Below, in pieces: positions 24,175 through 33,107 of a stretch of 64,000 bases of DNA. The DNA lies in contig NZ_VOHA01000001.1 of NCBI RefSeq assembly GCF_007859315.1, forward strand, positions 682,001 through 746,000, read 5' to 3'. The position numbers and the translations under genes were made by a program. This DNA comes from Reyranella sp. CPCC 100927. Its GTDB lineage: Bacteria > Pseudomonadota > Alphaproteobacteria > Reyranellales > Reyranellaceae. The notes under the pieces are model-generated. The model saw nothing but the letters and a program-made list of their open reading frames with translations. It ran no database searches and was not told where the DNA came from. How positions within the stretch are numbered: the first letter of the stretch is position 1; each line of letters opens with the position of its first letter.

Positions 24175-26226
24175 ATGTCCAGCAATTCGCGCGCGGCTTC
24201 GCTGTTCGACCCCGCGCTCATCAAGCCCGCTATCGTGGAGAGCTTCCGCAAGCTCGACCCGCGGGTGCAGATCCGCAATCCGGTGATGTTCACCCTCGAG
24301 ATCGTGGCTTTGGTCGCCACGATCCTGATGATCCGCGACATCGCCGGTGGCGCCAAGGGCATCGGCTTCACGGTCCAGATCGTGATCTGGCTGTGGGCCA
24401 CCCTGTTGTTCGCCAACTTCGCCGAGGCCGTTGCCGAAGGTCGCGGTAAGGCGCAGGCGGATGCATTGCGCCGCACGCGCACCGAAACCGTGGCCAAGCG
24501 CCTGCTGAACGTCGGCGACATGTTCGAGCAGGTGCGCGCGCCCGATCTGCAGATCGGTGACGTGGTGCTGGTCGAGGCCGGCGACACCATTCCCGGCGAC
24601 GGCGACATCATCGAGGGCGTCGCCACGGTGGACGAGTCGGCGATCACCGGTGAATCGGCACCGGTGATCCGAGAGGCCGGCGGCGACCGCTCGGCGGTGA
24701 CCGGTGGTACGCGGGTGCTGTCGGACCGCATCAAGGTGCGCATCACCACCGCCGCGGGATCGAGCTTCCTCGATCGCATGATCGCGCTGGTCGAAGGTGC
24801 CGTGCGCCAGAAGACACCCAACGAGATCGCGCTCAACATCCTGCTGGCTGGCCTCACCGTGATCTTCCTGTTCGCAGTGGCCAGCATCCCGAGCTTCGTC
24901 GACTACGCCGGCGGCGCCGTGTCGATCGTGGTGCTGATCGCGCTGTTCGTCACCTTGATCCCGACCACGATCGGCGCCCTCTTGTCGGCCATCGGCATCG
25001 CCGGCATGGACCGCCTGGTGCGCTTCAACGTGCTCGCCACGTCGGGCCGCTCGGTCGAGGCGGCGGGCGACGTCGATACGCTGCTGCTCGACAAGACCGG
25101 TACCATCACCCTGGGCAATCGCCAGGCGACGGCCTTTCTGCCGGTGCGCGGCATCACCGAGCTGGAATTGGCGGAGGCGGCTCGGCTGGCCAGCCTCGCC
25201 GACGACACCCCGGAGGGCCGTTCGATCGTCGTGCTGGCCAAGGAGAAGCACGGTCTGCGCGGCATGGAGATGGGTGAGCTCAAGGCCCGCTTCGTGCCGT
25301 TCTCGGCCAACACCCGCATGTCCGGTGTCGACTACGAGGGTGCCGTCATCCGCAAGGGTGCGGTCGAGGCCGTCATCGAGCATGCCCAGAGCCTGGGAAT
25401 CGGCAAGATGATACCGCCCGACGCCGAGCGCATCGCCAACGACATCGCGCGCCAGGGTGGCACGCCGCTGGCGGTGTCCAAAAACGGCCAGATCCTGGGC
25501 GTCGTTCACCTCAAGGACATCGTGAAAGGCGGCATCCGCGAACGCTTCGCCGAATTGCGCCAGATGGGCATCCGCACCGTGATGATCACCGGTGACAACG
25601 CCGTCACCGCCGCGGCCATCGCGGCCGAAGCCGGTGTCGATGACTTCCTGGCGCAGGCGACGCCAGAGGCGAAGCTGAAGCTGATCCGCGCCGAGCAGGC
25701 CAAGGGCAAGCTGGTCGCGATGTGCGGCGATGGCACCAACGATGCGCCGGCGCTGGCGCAGGCCGATGTCGGCGTCGCCATGCACACCGGCACCGCCGCG
25801 GCGCGCGAGGCCGGCAACATGGTCGATCTCGACAGCGATCCGACGAAGCTGATCGAGATCGTGGCGATCGGCAAGCAGCTGCTGATGACGCGCGGCGCGC
25901 TCACCACGTTCTCGATCGCCAACGACGTCGCCAAGTACTTCGCCATCATCCCGGCAATGTTCCTGGCGTTCTATCCGCAGCTGGGCGTGCTCAACGTGAT
26001 GGGGTTGTCGACGCCGCAGAGCGCCATCCTGTCGGCCATCATCTTCAACGCGCTGATCATCATCGCGCTGGTACCGCTGGCGCTGCGTGGCGTGCGCTAC
26101 CAGCCCAGCAGCGCCGCCGCACTGCTGCGCCGCAACCTGCTGATCTACGGCCTGGGCGGCATCATCGTGCCGTTCATCGGCATCAAGGCGATCGACGTCG
26201 TCGTGTCGGCGATCGGTCTGGCCTGA
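24175..26226 (+). CDS. kdpB: K+-transporting ATPase subunit B (P-type ATPase)
   Basis: A 683-residue catalytic subunit that hydrolyses ATP to drive K+ uptake. The phosphorylation site [13 protein letters not shown] (Asp306) corresponds to Asp307 of E. coli. The actuator motif is [12 protein letters not shown] and the hinge [20 protein letters not shown]. Seven membrane helices are expected. The ATG follows AACGGAG with normal spacing. Confidence 0.98.
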   Translation: MSSNSRAASLFDPALIKPAIVESFRKLDPRVQIRNPVMFTLEIVALVATILMIRDIAGGAKGIGFTVQIVIWLWATLLFANFAEAVAEGRGKAQADALRRTRTETVAKRLLNVGDMFEQVRAPDLQIGDVVLVEAGDTIPGDGDIIEGVATVDESAITGESAPVIREAGGDRSAVTGGTRVLSDRIKVRITTAAGSSFLDRMIALVEGAVRQKTPNEIALNILLAGLTVIFLFAVASIPSFVDYAGGAVSIVVLIALFVTLIPTTIGALLSAIGIAGMDRLVRFNVLATSGRSVEAAGDVDTLLLDKTGTITLGNRQATAFLPVRGITELELAEAARLASLADDTPEGRSIVVLAKEKHGLRGMEMGELKARFVPFSANTRMSGVDYEGAVIRKGAVEAVIEHAQSLGIGKMIPPDAERIANDIARQGGTPLAVSKNGQILGVVHLKDIVKGGIRERFAELRQMGIRTVMITGDNAVTAAAIAAEAGVDDFLAQATPEAKLKLIRAEQAKGKLVAMCGDGTNDAPALAQADVGVAMHTGTAAAREAGNMVDLDSDPTKLIEIVAIGKQLLMTRGALTTFSIANDVAKYFAIIPAMFLAFYPQLGVLNVMGLSTPQSAILSAIIFNALIIIALVPLALRGVRYQPSSAAALLRRNLLIYGLGGIIVPFIGIKAIDVVVSAIGLA

Positions 26227-26237
26227 GGAGAATGACC

Positions 26238-26834
26238 ATGCTTCGCGACATTCGTCCCGCCCTCGTCATGATGATCCTGATGACGGTGCTGCTGGGTCTT
26301 GTCTACCCGCTGGGCATGACCGGCATTGCCGGCGCGATCCTGCCGCAGCAAGCCGCCGGTTCGTTGCAGGAGCGCGACGGCAAGGTGATCGGCTCGAGCC
26401 TGATCGGCCAGAACTTCACCAGCGACAAGTACTTCCAGGGCCGGCTGTCGGCAACCACCGACACCGACCCCAATGATGCGACCAAGACCGTGCCATCGCC
26501 CTACAATGCGGCAAGCTCGCTGGCATCGAACCTCGGTCCGACGTCGAAAGCGCTGGTGGAGCGCGTGCAGGAAGACGTCGCCAAACGCGGCGGCAGCAAG
26601 GACAAGCCGCTTCCCGCCGACATGGTGACGACCTCGGGCAGTGGCCTCGATCCGCACATCTCCCCGGCCAACGCCGCCTTGCAGGTCGCACGCGTGGCCA
26701 AGGCGCGCGGCATGCCGGAGGAGCGCGTGCGCGCCCTGGTCGCCGCTGCCACCGAGGATCGTCAGTTCGGCGTGCTGGGCGAGGTGCGGATCAACGTCCT
26801 GCAGCTCAACCTGGCGCTCGACGCCGCAAAATAG
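26238..26834 (+). CDS. kdpC: K+-transporting ATPase subunit C
   Basis: A 198-residue protein with one N-terminal helix (ALVMMILMTVLLGLVYPLGMTGIAGAI) and a periplasmic domain. Family motifs include GSSLIGQNF, YFQGRLSAT, SLASNLGPTSKAL and SGSGLDPHISPANAALQVARVAKARG. It assists K+ delivery or ATP binding in the Kdp complex. Two in-frame ATGs exist (26232 and 26238); AGGAG at 26226-26230 fits the second better. Confidence 0.96.
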   Translation: MLRDIRPALVMMILMTVLLGLVYPLGMTGIAGAILPQQAAGSLQERDGKVIGSSLIGQNFTSDKYFQGRLSATTDTDPNDATKTVPSPYNAASSLASNLGPTSKALVERVQEDVAKRGGSKDKPLPADMVTTSGSGLDPHISPANAALQVARVAKARGMPEERVRALVAAATEDRQFGVLGEVRINVLQLNLALDAAK

Positions 26835-26966
26835 TTCCTCCCCCAGCGCAGCTGGGGGAGGTGCCCGAAGGGGCGGAGGGGGACCGCCCTTGGTCCTGGC
26901 AACTGAGATCACGTCGATTCCCCATCCGGCCTTCGGCCACCTTCCCCGCAAGCGGGGAAGGGAGGG
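26835..26966. repeat. Palindromic repeat, class 2, copy D
   Basis: Opens with the hairpin CTCCCCCAGC-gca-GCTGGGGGAG and closes with CCTTCCCCGC-aa-GCGGGGAAGG (26940-26961). The inner segments around GGTGCCCGAAG and CTTCGGCCACC are also inverted. It is homologous to the element in the end of kdpD (32967-33093). It fills the space between kdpC and the porin gene. Confidence 0.85.
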
Positions 26967-26994
26967 CGATTTCAACCCAGAGGAAAGAGCAAAC

Positions 26995-27825
26995 ATGACC
27001 AGGGGTGTTCTCGCGGCCGGATGCTTGGCCGCCATGCTGTTGGCCGTCCCGGCTTTTGCGCAAACGGCACCGGCATCAGCACCGGCGCCCGAACCACCGA
27101 AACCGGATCCTACCGGCCCGTTCGGCGGCAATATCACCGGCATCGTCACGCTGACCTCGGACTACCGCTTCCGCGGCATCTCCCAGAGCAAGAATGACCC
27201 GGCGCTGCAGGCCGGCCTCACCTACGAAGTGCCGCTGTCGTTCGTCAATTTCGCGCCCGTGTCGGTCTATGGCGGCTTCTGGGGCAGCAGCGTCAACTTC
27301 ACGCCCGACGTCGACGAGTCGGTCGAGATCGACATGGTTGCCGGCGTGAAGTTCAAATTCCTGCAGGAGAAGCTGGTGCTTGATCTCGGCTGGATCGGCT
27401 ACCGCTATCCCGGCTCGCAGCGCGGCGCGCACCTGCACTACGACGAATTCGGCGGGTCGCTGACCTACGATTTCGGTTTCGCCAGCGTGGCGGGCCAGGT
27501 GCGCTACAGCCCCAACTTCTTCGCCCGCTCGGGCAATGCCTGGTACAAGCAGGCGCTCGTCACGGTACCGCTGAGCTTCATCCAGATCAGCGATAAGGTG
27601 TCGTTCAAGATGATCGGCGGCCTGGGCCACCAGTCGATCCAGCACAACGCGCGCTTCGCCAATCCCGACTACTGGGAGTGGCAGGTCGGCCTGGTCGCCA
27701 CGCTGTACGGCGTCGATCTCGGCGTCACCTACATCGACACCAACATCTCCAAGAGCCGCTGCAACGGTGGCGGTTTCAACTATTGCGCGCCGCGCGCCAT
27801 CTTCAGCATCAGCAAGTCGTTCTGA
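26995..27825 (+). CDS. TorF-family putative porin (gcw_chp/TIGR02001-like)
   Basis: A 276-residue outer-membrane protein with a signal peptide (CLAAMLLAVPAFAQ) and a Pro/Ala spacer. The barrel begins with GIVTLTSDYRFRGISQSKNDPALQAGLTYE, the family hallmark, and ends in SISKSF with a terminal Phe, as needed for BamA-dependent insertion. A Cys pair (SRCNGGGFNYC) is near the end. AGAGGAAAGAG precedes the ATG. Its place behind kdpC suggests it helps K+ cross the outer membrane or is induced with kdp, which is inference. Confidence 0.85.
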   Translation: MTRGVLAAGCLAAMLLAVPAFAQTAPASAPAPEPPKPDPTGPFGGNITGIVTLTSDYRFRGISQSKNDPALQAGLTYEVPLSFVNFAPVSVYGGFWGSSVNFTPDVDESVEIDMVAGVKFKFLQEKLVLDLGWIGYRYPGSQRGAHLHYDEFGGSLTYDFGFASVAGQVRYSPNFFARSGNAWYKQALVTVPLSFIQISDKVSFKMIGGLGHQSIQHNARFANPDYWEWQVGLVATLYGVDLGVTYIDTNISKSRCNGGGFNYCAPRAIFSISKSF

Positions 27826-27828
27826 TCT

Positions 27829-27965
27829 TTTTTGGACCGCGCGCGTCCACGCGCGCATCTCAGGCGAAAGTCTTGCTTTCGCCTGAGGGCGTTCGCGCCG
27901 ACTGTCGTTCGCTCTTCGCTTCGCTGCGAGCGAATGCGGGCGTGGACCCCCGCGGTCCTAAAAAC
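27829..27965. repeat. Palindromic repeat, class 1-like variant, copy G
   Basis: The ends TTTTTTGGACCGCG and CGCGGTCCTAAAAA are inverted complements. Inside are CAGGCGAAAG-tcttg-CTTTCGCCTG (27861-27885) and a second stem around TTCGCTC/GAGCGAA. The general plan (GCG-GGCGT ends, GGCGAAAG centre) resembles copies A and B. It follows the porin stop and may serve as a transcript end. Confidence 0.7.
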
Positions 27966-28071
27966 TCCCGGATCCTCCTATGTCGTTCCTATGTCGAGGC
28001 GGCGTCAGCCACATGGAGCTTCACACCTCAGGATGCCAACTATCGGCTGTCCACCGTAGAGGAGGCACACC

Positions 28072-28548
28072 GTGCCGCGTCTGATCGAAGCAACGCCTGA
28101 CCCTGGACCGTGTATGACGGCCGAGCGCGAGGCGGCGCTTGGCGACGATATGATCGCCGCGGCGCCGCCGCGGCCTGAAACCCATGCCGTGGTGATCGGC
28201 CACCACACCCTGCCGCTGGTTCTCTCCCTCATGCACCGGGGATGCGCCGCCGTCGCCGGTCTGCGTCTGGGCACGCGTGCACCGGACGTCGAGCCGGCCG
28301 ACCTGGCCTGGATCGCTGATCCGCACAGCAATGCTGAACTCGATGAGGCGATGGATACCGCCTGTCACCGCCTCGGCCCGCAAGGGCGGGTGGTGCTGGA
28401 TGTGACGGCCCTGGCGCAGGCCGGCGGCCTCGCATCGGTGCAGCGGCAGATCGCTGCGTTTGGCCTCTGCATCGCCTCGATTGGTGAGAGCAGCAGCCAC
28501 CTCATCCTGGTTGCCATGCGGGCGCCGGCGCTGGCGCGCGCTGCGTAA
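28072..28548 (+). CDS. Hypothetical protein, possible degenerate Rossmann fold
   Basis: 158 residues from a GTG with GAGGAGG well placed upstream. The strand-helix alternation HAVVIGHHTLPLVLSLMHRG, GRVVLDVTALAQAGG and SSHLILVAMRAP suggests a Rossmann-like fold such as a methyltransferase without its SAM-binding GxGxG. No catalytic motif is visible. A shorter product from ATG 28114 is possible. It lies between two palindromic repeats and before the DapA-like gene. Confidence 0.5.
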   Translation: MPRLIEATPDPGPCMTAEREAALGDDMIAAAPPRPETHAVVIGHHTLPLVLSLMHRGCAAVAGLRLGTRAPDVEPADLAWIADPHSNAELDEAMDTACHRLGPQGRVVLDVTALAQAGGLASVQRQIAAFGLCIASIGESSSHLILVAMRAPALARAA

Positions 28549-28556
28549 GCCGCGCC

Positions 28557-28640
28557 TGTCACCCCGAACGTGACGCGGGGTCCCTGCGAGGGACATGCGA
28601 GACGTCATTCCCAGGGATCCCCGGAGGCTCGGGGTGGCAG
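28557..28640. repeat. Palindromic repeat, class 3, copy F
   Basis: TGTCACCCCGA at the left pairs with TCGGGGTGGCA at the right (10 of 11), and GGGGTCCCTG pairs with CAGGGATCCCC inside. The element lies between the hypothetical gene and the DapA-like gene. It differs in sequence from classes 1 and 2. One copy in this window. Confidence 0.75.
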
Positions 28641-28673
28641 CGCGTGCTTGATCCATTTCGACAGGAGCTGAGC

Positions 28674-29642
28674 ATGAACACGGAACGCTTGCAGTTGGGC
28701 GGCTCGATCGCCGCGCTGGTGACGCCGCTGCGCGGCGATCGGATCGACGAAAAGGCATTCGCGGCCTTGTGCGCCCGGCAGATCGATCGCGGCACGTCGG
28801 CGCTGGTACCCTGTGGCACGACAGGCGAGGCGCCGCTGCTGACGGCCAATGAGCATCGGCAGCTGATCGAGATCGCCGTCGCCACGGCCGACGGTCGTGT
28901 GCCGGTCATTGCCGGTGCCGGCACGTGCAGCACGGCGGCGTCCATTGCCCTTGCCCAGCAAGCGGAGCGCGCTGGCGCCGCGGCGCTGCTGTGCGTTACG
29001 CCCTATTATCTGCGCCCGACGCAGGAGGGCGTGATCCAGCACATTCGCGCCATTCACGACGCGGTCGGCCTGCCGATCGTGCTCTATGACGTACCCTCGC
29101 GCACGGCGCTCGCCCTGCACGACGAAACCGTCCGCCGCCTGGCTGAACTGCCACGGGTCATCGGTCTGAAGGATGCGACGGGCGATCTGCGGCGGGTCGG
29201 CCGGTTGTTGCGTCTGATCGGCGATGACTTCGTGCTGCTGTCGGGTGACGACGCGAGCCAGACCGATTTCCGTCTGGCCGGCGGCCATGGCTGTATTTCG
29301 GTCACCGCCAACGTGGCACCCGCGCTGTGCGCTACCCTGCACCATGCTTGGGATGCCGCCGATCTGGTGACCTTGCGTAGCGCTACGCAGATCCTGGCGC
29401 CATTGCATGCAGCCCTGTTCCTGGAGAGCAATCCCATTCCCGTGAAACGCGCGCTGCATCGGCTCGGGCTGACCACCAACGAACTGCGCTTGCCGCTGAC
29501 GCCGCTGGGCGCCGAAGCGGATGCCCGCCTGGCGGCGGCACTCGAGCCGGTGATGGCGGCCGAGGAACTGGCGGCGCGCCGTGCCGCTGCCCTGATGCCG
29601 CCGGTGTGGCAGGAGACACCGTTCGTCGGCTTTGCGGCGTGA
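28674..29642 (+). CDS. Dihydrodipicolinate synthase/N-acetylneuraminate lyase family (DapA-like)
   Basis: A 322-residue TIM-barrel aldolase. It has the PCGTTGE pyruvate-binding motif, the catalytic Tyr138 in IVLYDVPSRT and the Schiff-base Lys166 in VIGLKDATGD. All active-site residues are intact, and the length is about 30 residues above a typical DapA because of a helical tail ending PFVGFAA. It could make dihydrodipicolinate for lysine and peptidoglycan or act on another 2-keto acid. Its place inside the kdp block, away from smpB or lysine genes, suggests a paralogue. AGGAG precedes the ATG. Confidence 0.85.
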   Translation: MNTERLQLGGSIAALVTPLRGDRIDEKAFAALCARQIDRGTSALVPCGTTGEAPLLTANEHRQLIEIAVATADGRVPVIAGAGTCSTAASIALAQQAERAGAAALLCVTPYYLRPTQEGVIQHIRAIHDAVGLPIVLYDVPSRTALALHDETVRRLAELPRVIGLKDATGDLRRVGRLLRLIGDDFVLLSGDDASQTDFRLAGGHGCISVTANVAPALCATLHHAWDAADLVTLRSATQILAPLHAALFLESNPIPVKRALHRLGLTTNELRLPLTPLGAEADARLAAALEPVMAAEELAARRAAALMPPVWQETPFVGFAA

Positions 29643-29651
29643 TCGTCCGTC

Positions 29652-29984
29652 ATGAGTCCCGATGACTTGCAGCGACCGTGGCTGCGGGTGGCGAACGTCC
29701 GCAGCCTCGTTCTCACGGCGCTGATGACGCTCGTGGCACTGGCACCCAGTGGCGGGGTGGTCCGCGATCCGGCCCGCGCGCATGACTTCCTGCTCGCCGT
29801 CGCTCTGCTGTATGTCGTGCTGCATGGCGGCATGTTGCTGCATATCCGGCGACTGTCGGCTCAAGGTGACGACACCAGCGTCAAAGCAGCCGACATGCTG
29901 CGCGATCCGCGACGCATTTCGTCCCTCGACCTGGCTGCCTATTGGACTGCGCTCGCCACGCTCGGTCCGATCCTGCGGGGCTGA
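29652..29984 (+). CDS. Small two-helix membrane protein
   Basis: 110 residues with helices at SLVLTALMTLVALAPSGG and FLLAVALLYVVLHGGMLLHI, and perhaps a third near the end (YWTALATLGPIL). It begins nine bases after the DapA-like stop and is likely cotranscribed. No family recognised. Confidence 0.55.
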   Translation: MSPDDLQRPWLRVANVRSLVLTALMTLVALAPSGGVVRDPARAHDFLLAVALLYVVLHGGMLLHIRRLSAQGDDTSVKAADMLRDPRRISSLDLAAYWTALATLGPILRG

Positions 29985-30281
29985 TGTACAACGCCGGGCT
30001 AAAAAATCTCTTGTTCTCTTATCAAGAATTATCTATAAGACAAAGTGGTCGCGTGCTGCCGAAGGGCTGCGCGCTTGGCGTCGTTTGCCTGCGCCCGGCG
30101 ACATCGCCTCCCAGAACCCGCGCACCCGGATTTGTTGTCATTGTTGTCATTGTTGTCACGCGATTTGCGAAGGCGATTTTGTCCCCGGGGACGCGCCGGT
30201 GCGTTTCCGCAATTTCCGCAAGCAGCAATTCCCGTGGGCGTTGGTGACAGGGCGTGGCCTGATCGTTAGACGTTGCACCCC
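29985..30281. promoter_or_regulatory. Region upstream of kdpD with AT-rich dyad and tandem repeats
   Basis: 297 bases without a gene. At 30017-30040 the AT-rich dyad TCTTAT-N12-ATAAGA stands out in the GC-rich background. At 30132-30158 the nonamer TTGTTGTCA is repeated three times head to tail. Both look regulatory and suggest that kdpDE has its own promoter rather than depending on the kdpFABC transcript. Confidence 0.45.
30132..30158. repeat. Three tandem copies of TTGTTGTCA
   Basis: Perfect triplication of a 9-bp unit, about 125 bases upstream of the kdpD start. Either a cluster of regulator sites or a slippage-prone microsatellite. The unit length of three codons is irrelevant here because the region is non-coding. 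Confidence 0.8.
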
Positions 30282-33107
30282 ATGGCCGTCCAGACTGCGG
30301 AACGCACCAACGACCGCCCGTCGCCCGAGGCACTGCTGGCGGCGGCCAACCGCGAGCTGCGCGGCAAGCTGAAGATCTTCCTGGGCGCGGCGCCGGGTGT
30401 CGGCAAGACCTACGAAATGCTGACGGCGGCCCGGCAGCGCCAGGCGGACGGTATCGATGTCGTCGTCGGCGTGGTCGAAACGCATGGCCGGGCAGAAACG
30501 GCGGCGCTGATCGACGGGCTGGAGGTCATCCCGCGCCGACACATTGACTACAAGGGCCGCGCGCTGGCGGAGATGGACATCGACGCCGTCCTGGCCCGCC
30601 GTCCGGCGCTGGTGCTGGTCGACGAACTGGCGCACACCAACGCGCCCGGCAGCCGACATCCCAAGCGTTATCTCGACGTGCTCGAGCTGCTCACGGCCGG
30701 CATCGACGTCTACACCACGCTCAACATCCAGCACGTCGAAAGTCTCAACGACATCGTGGCGCGCATCACGCGCATCCGTGTGCGCGAGACAGTGCCGGAC
30801 TCGATCGTCGATTCCGCCGACAGCGTCGAGGTCATCGACCTCACGCCCGAGGACCTGATCAAGCGCCTCGGCGAGGGCAAGGTCTATGTGCGCGAGGCGG
30901 CCGAGCGGGCGTTGAAGCACTATTTCTCGCCGGGCAACCTCACGGCGCTGCGCGAGCTGGCACTGCGGCGCACGGCCGAGCGTGTCGACGAACAGATGCG
31001 CAGCTACATGCGCGAGCATGCGATCGCCGGGCCGTGGGCCGCCGGCGAGCGCGTGCTGGTCTGTGTCGATCCCTCGGCCGACGCCGAGAACGTCGTGCGT
31101 GCCGCCAAGCGTACGGCCGACAGCCTGCGGGCACCCTTGCTGGCGCTCTACGTCGAGACCGACCGACATGCATCGCTGACCGAGTCGGAGCGTAACCGGC
31201 TGGCCGAGACGATGCGCCTGGCCGAGCGGTTGGGTGCCGAAGCGGCGACCCTGCCCGGCCGGCGCATCGCCGAGGATGTTCTGACCTTCGCACGCGAGCG
31301 CAACGTCACGCGCATTGTCGTGGGCAAGTCCAATCGCTCGACGTGGTTCGAACTGCTGCACGGGTCGGTGGTCGACGACCTGGTGCGTACGGCAGGCGGC
31401 GTCGCCGTCGAGGTCGTCGCCTCGACCCACGCGGCCTCCGATTCGATCTGGAGCGGATGGCGCACCGAACGGTCGCCGACCTGGGCCTACATCGAGGCGA
31501 CGCTGGCTGTGGCGATCGCCGGGGGCGTCGGCGTCGGTATCGACCGACTGGTCAACCTCGCCAACATCTCGCTGGTGTTCGTGGTGCCGGTGTTGCTGAC
31601 GGCGGCGCGGCACGGCATCTGGCCATCGGTGTGGGCGGCGGCGCTGGGAGCTGCCGCCTACAACTTCTTCTTCCTGCCGCCGCTCTACGAATTCACCATC
31701 ACCGATCCGGGCAACGTTGTTGCCCTGTTCTTTTTCCTGCTGGTGGCCGTCTTCACCAGCGCGCTCGCCACGCGCTCGCGCTCGCGCTCGCTGGCGGCCC
31801 GGCGCGAAGCGCAGACCACGGCCGAACTTTATGGGTTCAGCCGCAAGATCGTGGGCCTGGCCGATCTCGACGACCTGTTGTGGACCGTCGTTGCGCAGAT
31901 CGCGCGCATGGTGCGGGTCGAGGTCGTGGTGCTGATGCCGGAGCACGATCCGTCGGGACGGAACAACCTCGACATCAAGGCGGCGTATCCGCCGGAGGAT
32001 ATGCTCGAGGACGCCGACCTGGCGGCGGCGCTGTGGTGCTGGGACCATGACCAGCCTACCGGCAAGGGCAGCGATTCGCTGCCGGGCGCGCGGCGCCTGT
32101 TCGTGCCGCTCAGGACCGCGCGCGGCAAGATCGCGGTGCTGGGGGTGACCAACCGCGAGAACGACGAGGCGCTGACGCCGGACCAGCGCCGCCTGCTCGA
32201 TGCGCTGGGCGATCAGGCGGCAGTGGCGATCGAGCGCGTGATCCTGGCGCGCGATATCGATGCGGCACGGCTGGGGGCCGAGCGTGAGCGGCTGCGGTCG
32301 GCCATGCTGACCTCGGTGTCGCACGATCTGCGCACGCCGCTGGCCTCGATCCTGGGTGCCATTTCCAGTTTGCGCAGCTACGGCGATCGCTACGATCCGG
32401 CCACCCGAGACGAGCTGCTGGCGACGGCGCAGGACGAGTCCGAACGCCTCAACCGCTTCGTCGGCAACCTGCTCGATATGACGCGGCTGGATGCCGGTGC
32501 CGTCAGTGTGAAGCGCGAACCGGTCGATGTGGCTGACCTGGTCGCCACGACCCTGCGCCGCGCCGAACCCCTGTTGCGTGATCACCGTGTCGCCACGTCG
32601 ATCGCATCCGATCTGCCGCCGGTGGATATCGATTTCGTGCTGGGCGAACAGGCGCTGTTCAATCTGCTCGACAATGCTGCCAAATATACGCCGACCGGCA
32701 CGGTCATCGACCTGTCGGCGCGCGCCGAAGCCGGCAACGTGGTGTTGTCGGTACGCGACGAAGGACCGGGCCTGGCTGCTGAGGATCTGCCGCACGTGTT
32801 CGAGAAATTCTATCGGTCGAGCGAGGGTGACCGGCGACGCGCCGGCACCGGCCTGGGCCTGGCCATCGCCAAGGGCTTCGTCGAGGCGCAGGGCGGCCGC
32901 ATCATCGCCCGCAACCGCAGCGATCGCTCCGGCGCCGAGTTCGTTGTCACGTTCCCAGCGGTTTTCCCTCCCCCAGCTTCGCTGGGGGAGGTGCCCGAAG
33001 GGCGGAGGGGGACCCCACGTGGTCCTGGTTACCAAGACCACGTCGGCTCCCCTCCGCCCCTTCGGGGCACCTCCCCAGCGAAGCTGGGGAGGAAGGCCGA
33101 ACCATGA
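30282..33107 (+). CDS. kdpD: Sensor histidine kinase KdpD, with repeat-derived C-terminus
   Basis: A 941-residue K+/turgor sensor. The N-terminal KdpD domain has LKIFLGAAPGVGKTYEML (Walker A). A universal-stress-like domain follows (VLVCVDPSADAENVVRAAKR), then four membrane helices (about 400-500), a GAF-like region, the phosphoacceptor His681 in SVSHDLRTPLAS, and the ATPase domain (DNAAKY, DEGPGL, GTGLGLAIAKG). The normal protein would end near VVTFPAV. From about residue 896 the remaining ~46 residues are encoded by the class 2 palindromic repeat, which stays in frame and provides the stop that overlaps kdpE. Confidence 0.96.
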   Translation: MAVQTAERTNDRPSPEALLAAANRELRGKLKIFLGAAPGVGKTYEMLTAARQRQADGIDVVVGVVETHGRAETAALIDGLEVIPRRHIDYKGRALAEMDIDAVLARRPALVLVDELAHTNAPGSRHPKRYLDVLELLTAGIDVYTTLNIQHVESLNDIVARITRIRVRETVPDSIVDSADSVEVIDLTPEDLIKRLGEGKVYVREAAERALKHYFSPGNLTALRELALRRTAERVDEQMRSYMREHAIAGPWAAGERVLVCVDPSADAENVVRAAKRTADSLRAPLLALYVETDRHASLTESERNRLAETMRLAERLGAEAATLPGRRIAEDVLTFARERNVTRIVVGKSNRSTWFELLHGSVVDDLVRTAGGVAVEVVASTHAASDSIWSGWRTERSPTWAYIEATLAVAIAGGVGVGIDRLVNLANISLVFVVPVLLTAARHGIWPSVWAAALGAAAYNFFFLPPLYEFTITDPGNVVALFFFLLVAVFTSALATRSRSRSLAARREAQTTAELYGFSRKIVGLADLDDLLWTVVAQIARMVRVEVVVLMPEHDPSGRNNLDIKAAYPPEDMLEDADLAAALWCWDHDQPTGKGSDSLPGARRLFVPLRTARGKIAVLGVTNRENDEALTPDQRRLLDALGDQAAVAIERVILARDIDAARLGAERERLRSAMLTSVSHDLRTPLASILGAISSLRSYGDRYDPATRDELLATAQDESERLNRFVGNLLDMTRLDAGAVSVKREPVDVADLVATTLRRAEPLLRDHRVATSIASDLPPVDIDFVLGEQALFNLLDNAAKYTPTGTVIDLSARAEAGNVVLSVRDEGPGLAAEDLPHVFEKFYRSSEGDRRRAGTGLGLAIAKGFVEAQGGRIIARNRSDRSGAEFVVTFPAVFPPPASLGEVPEGRRGTPRGPGYQDHVGSPPPLRGTSPAKLGRKAEP
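32967..33093. repeat. Palindromic repeat, class 2, copy E, inside the 3' end of kdpD
   Basis: A ~127-bp near-perfect inverted repeat: outer hairpins CCTCCCCCAGC-ttc-GCTGGGGGAGG (32968-32992) and CCTCCCCAGC-gaa-GCTGGGGAGG (33070-33092), with GGTGCCCGAAG and CTTCGGGGCACC inverted between them and CCACGTGGTC facing GACCACGT at the centre. It is homologous to copy D. The element lies entirely within the kdpD reading frame. Confidence 0.9.

Noticed and set aside
30132-30158. Triple TTGTTGTCA considered as a CRISPR or integron feature
   Set aside because: The units are contiguous with no spacers and only nine bases long, and no cas or integrase gene is nearby.
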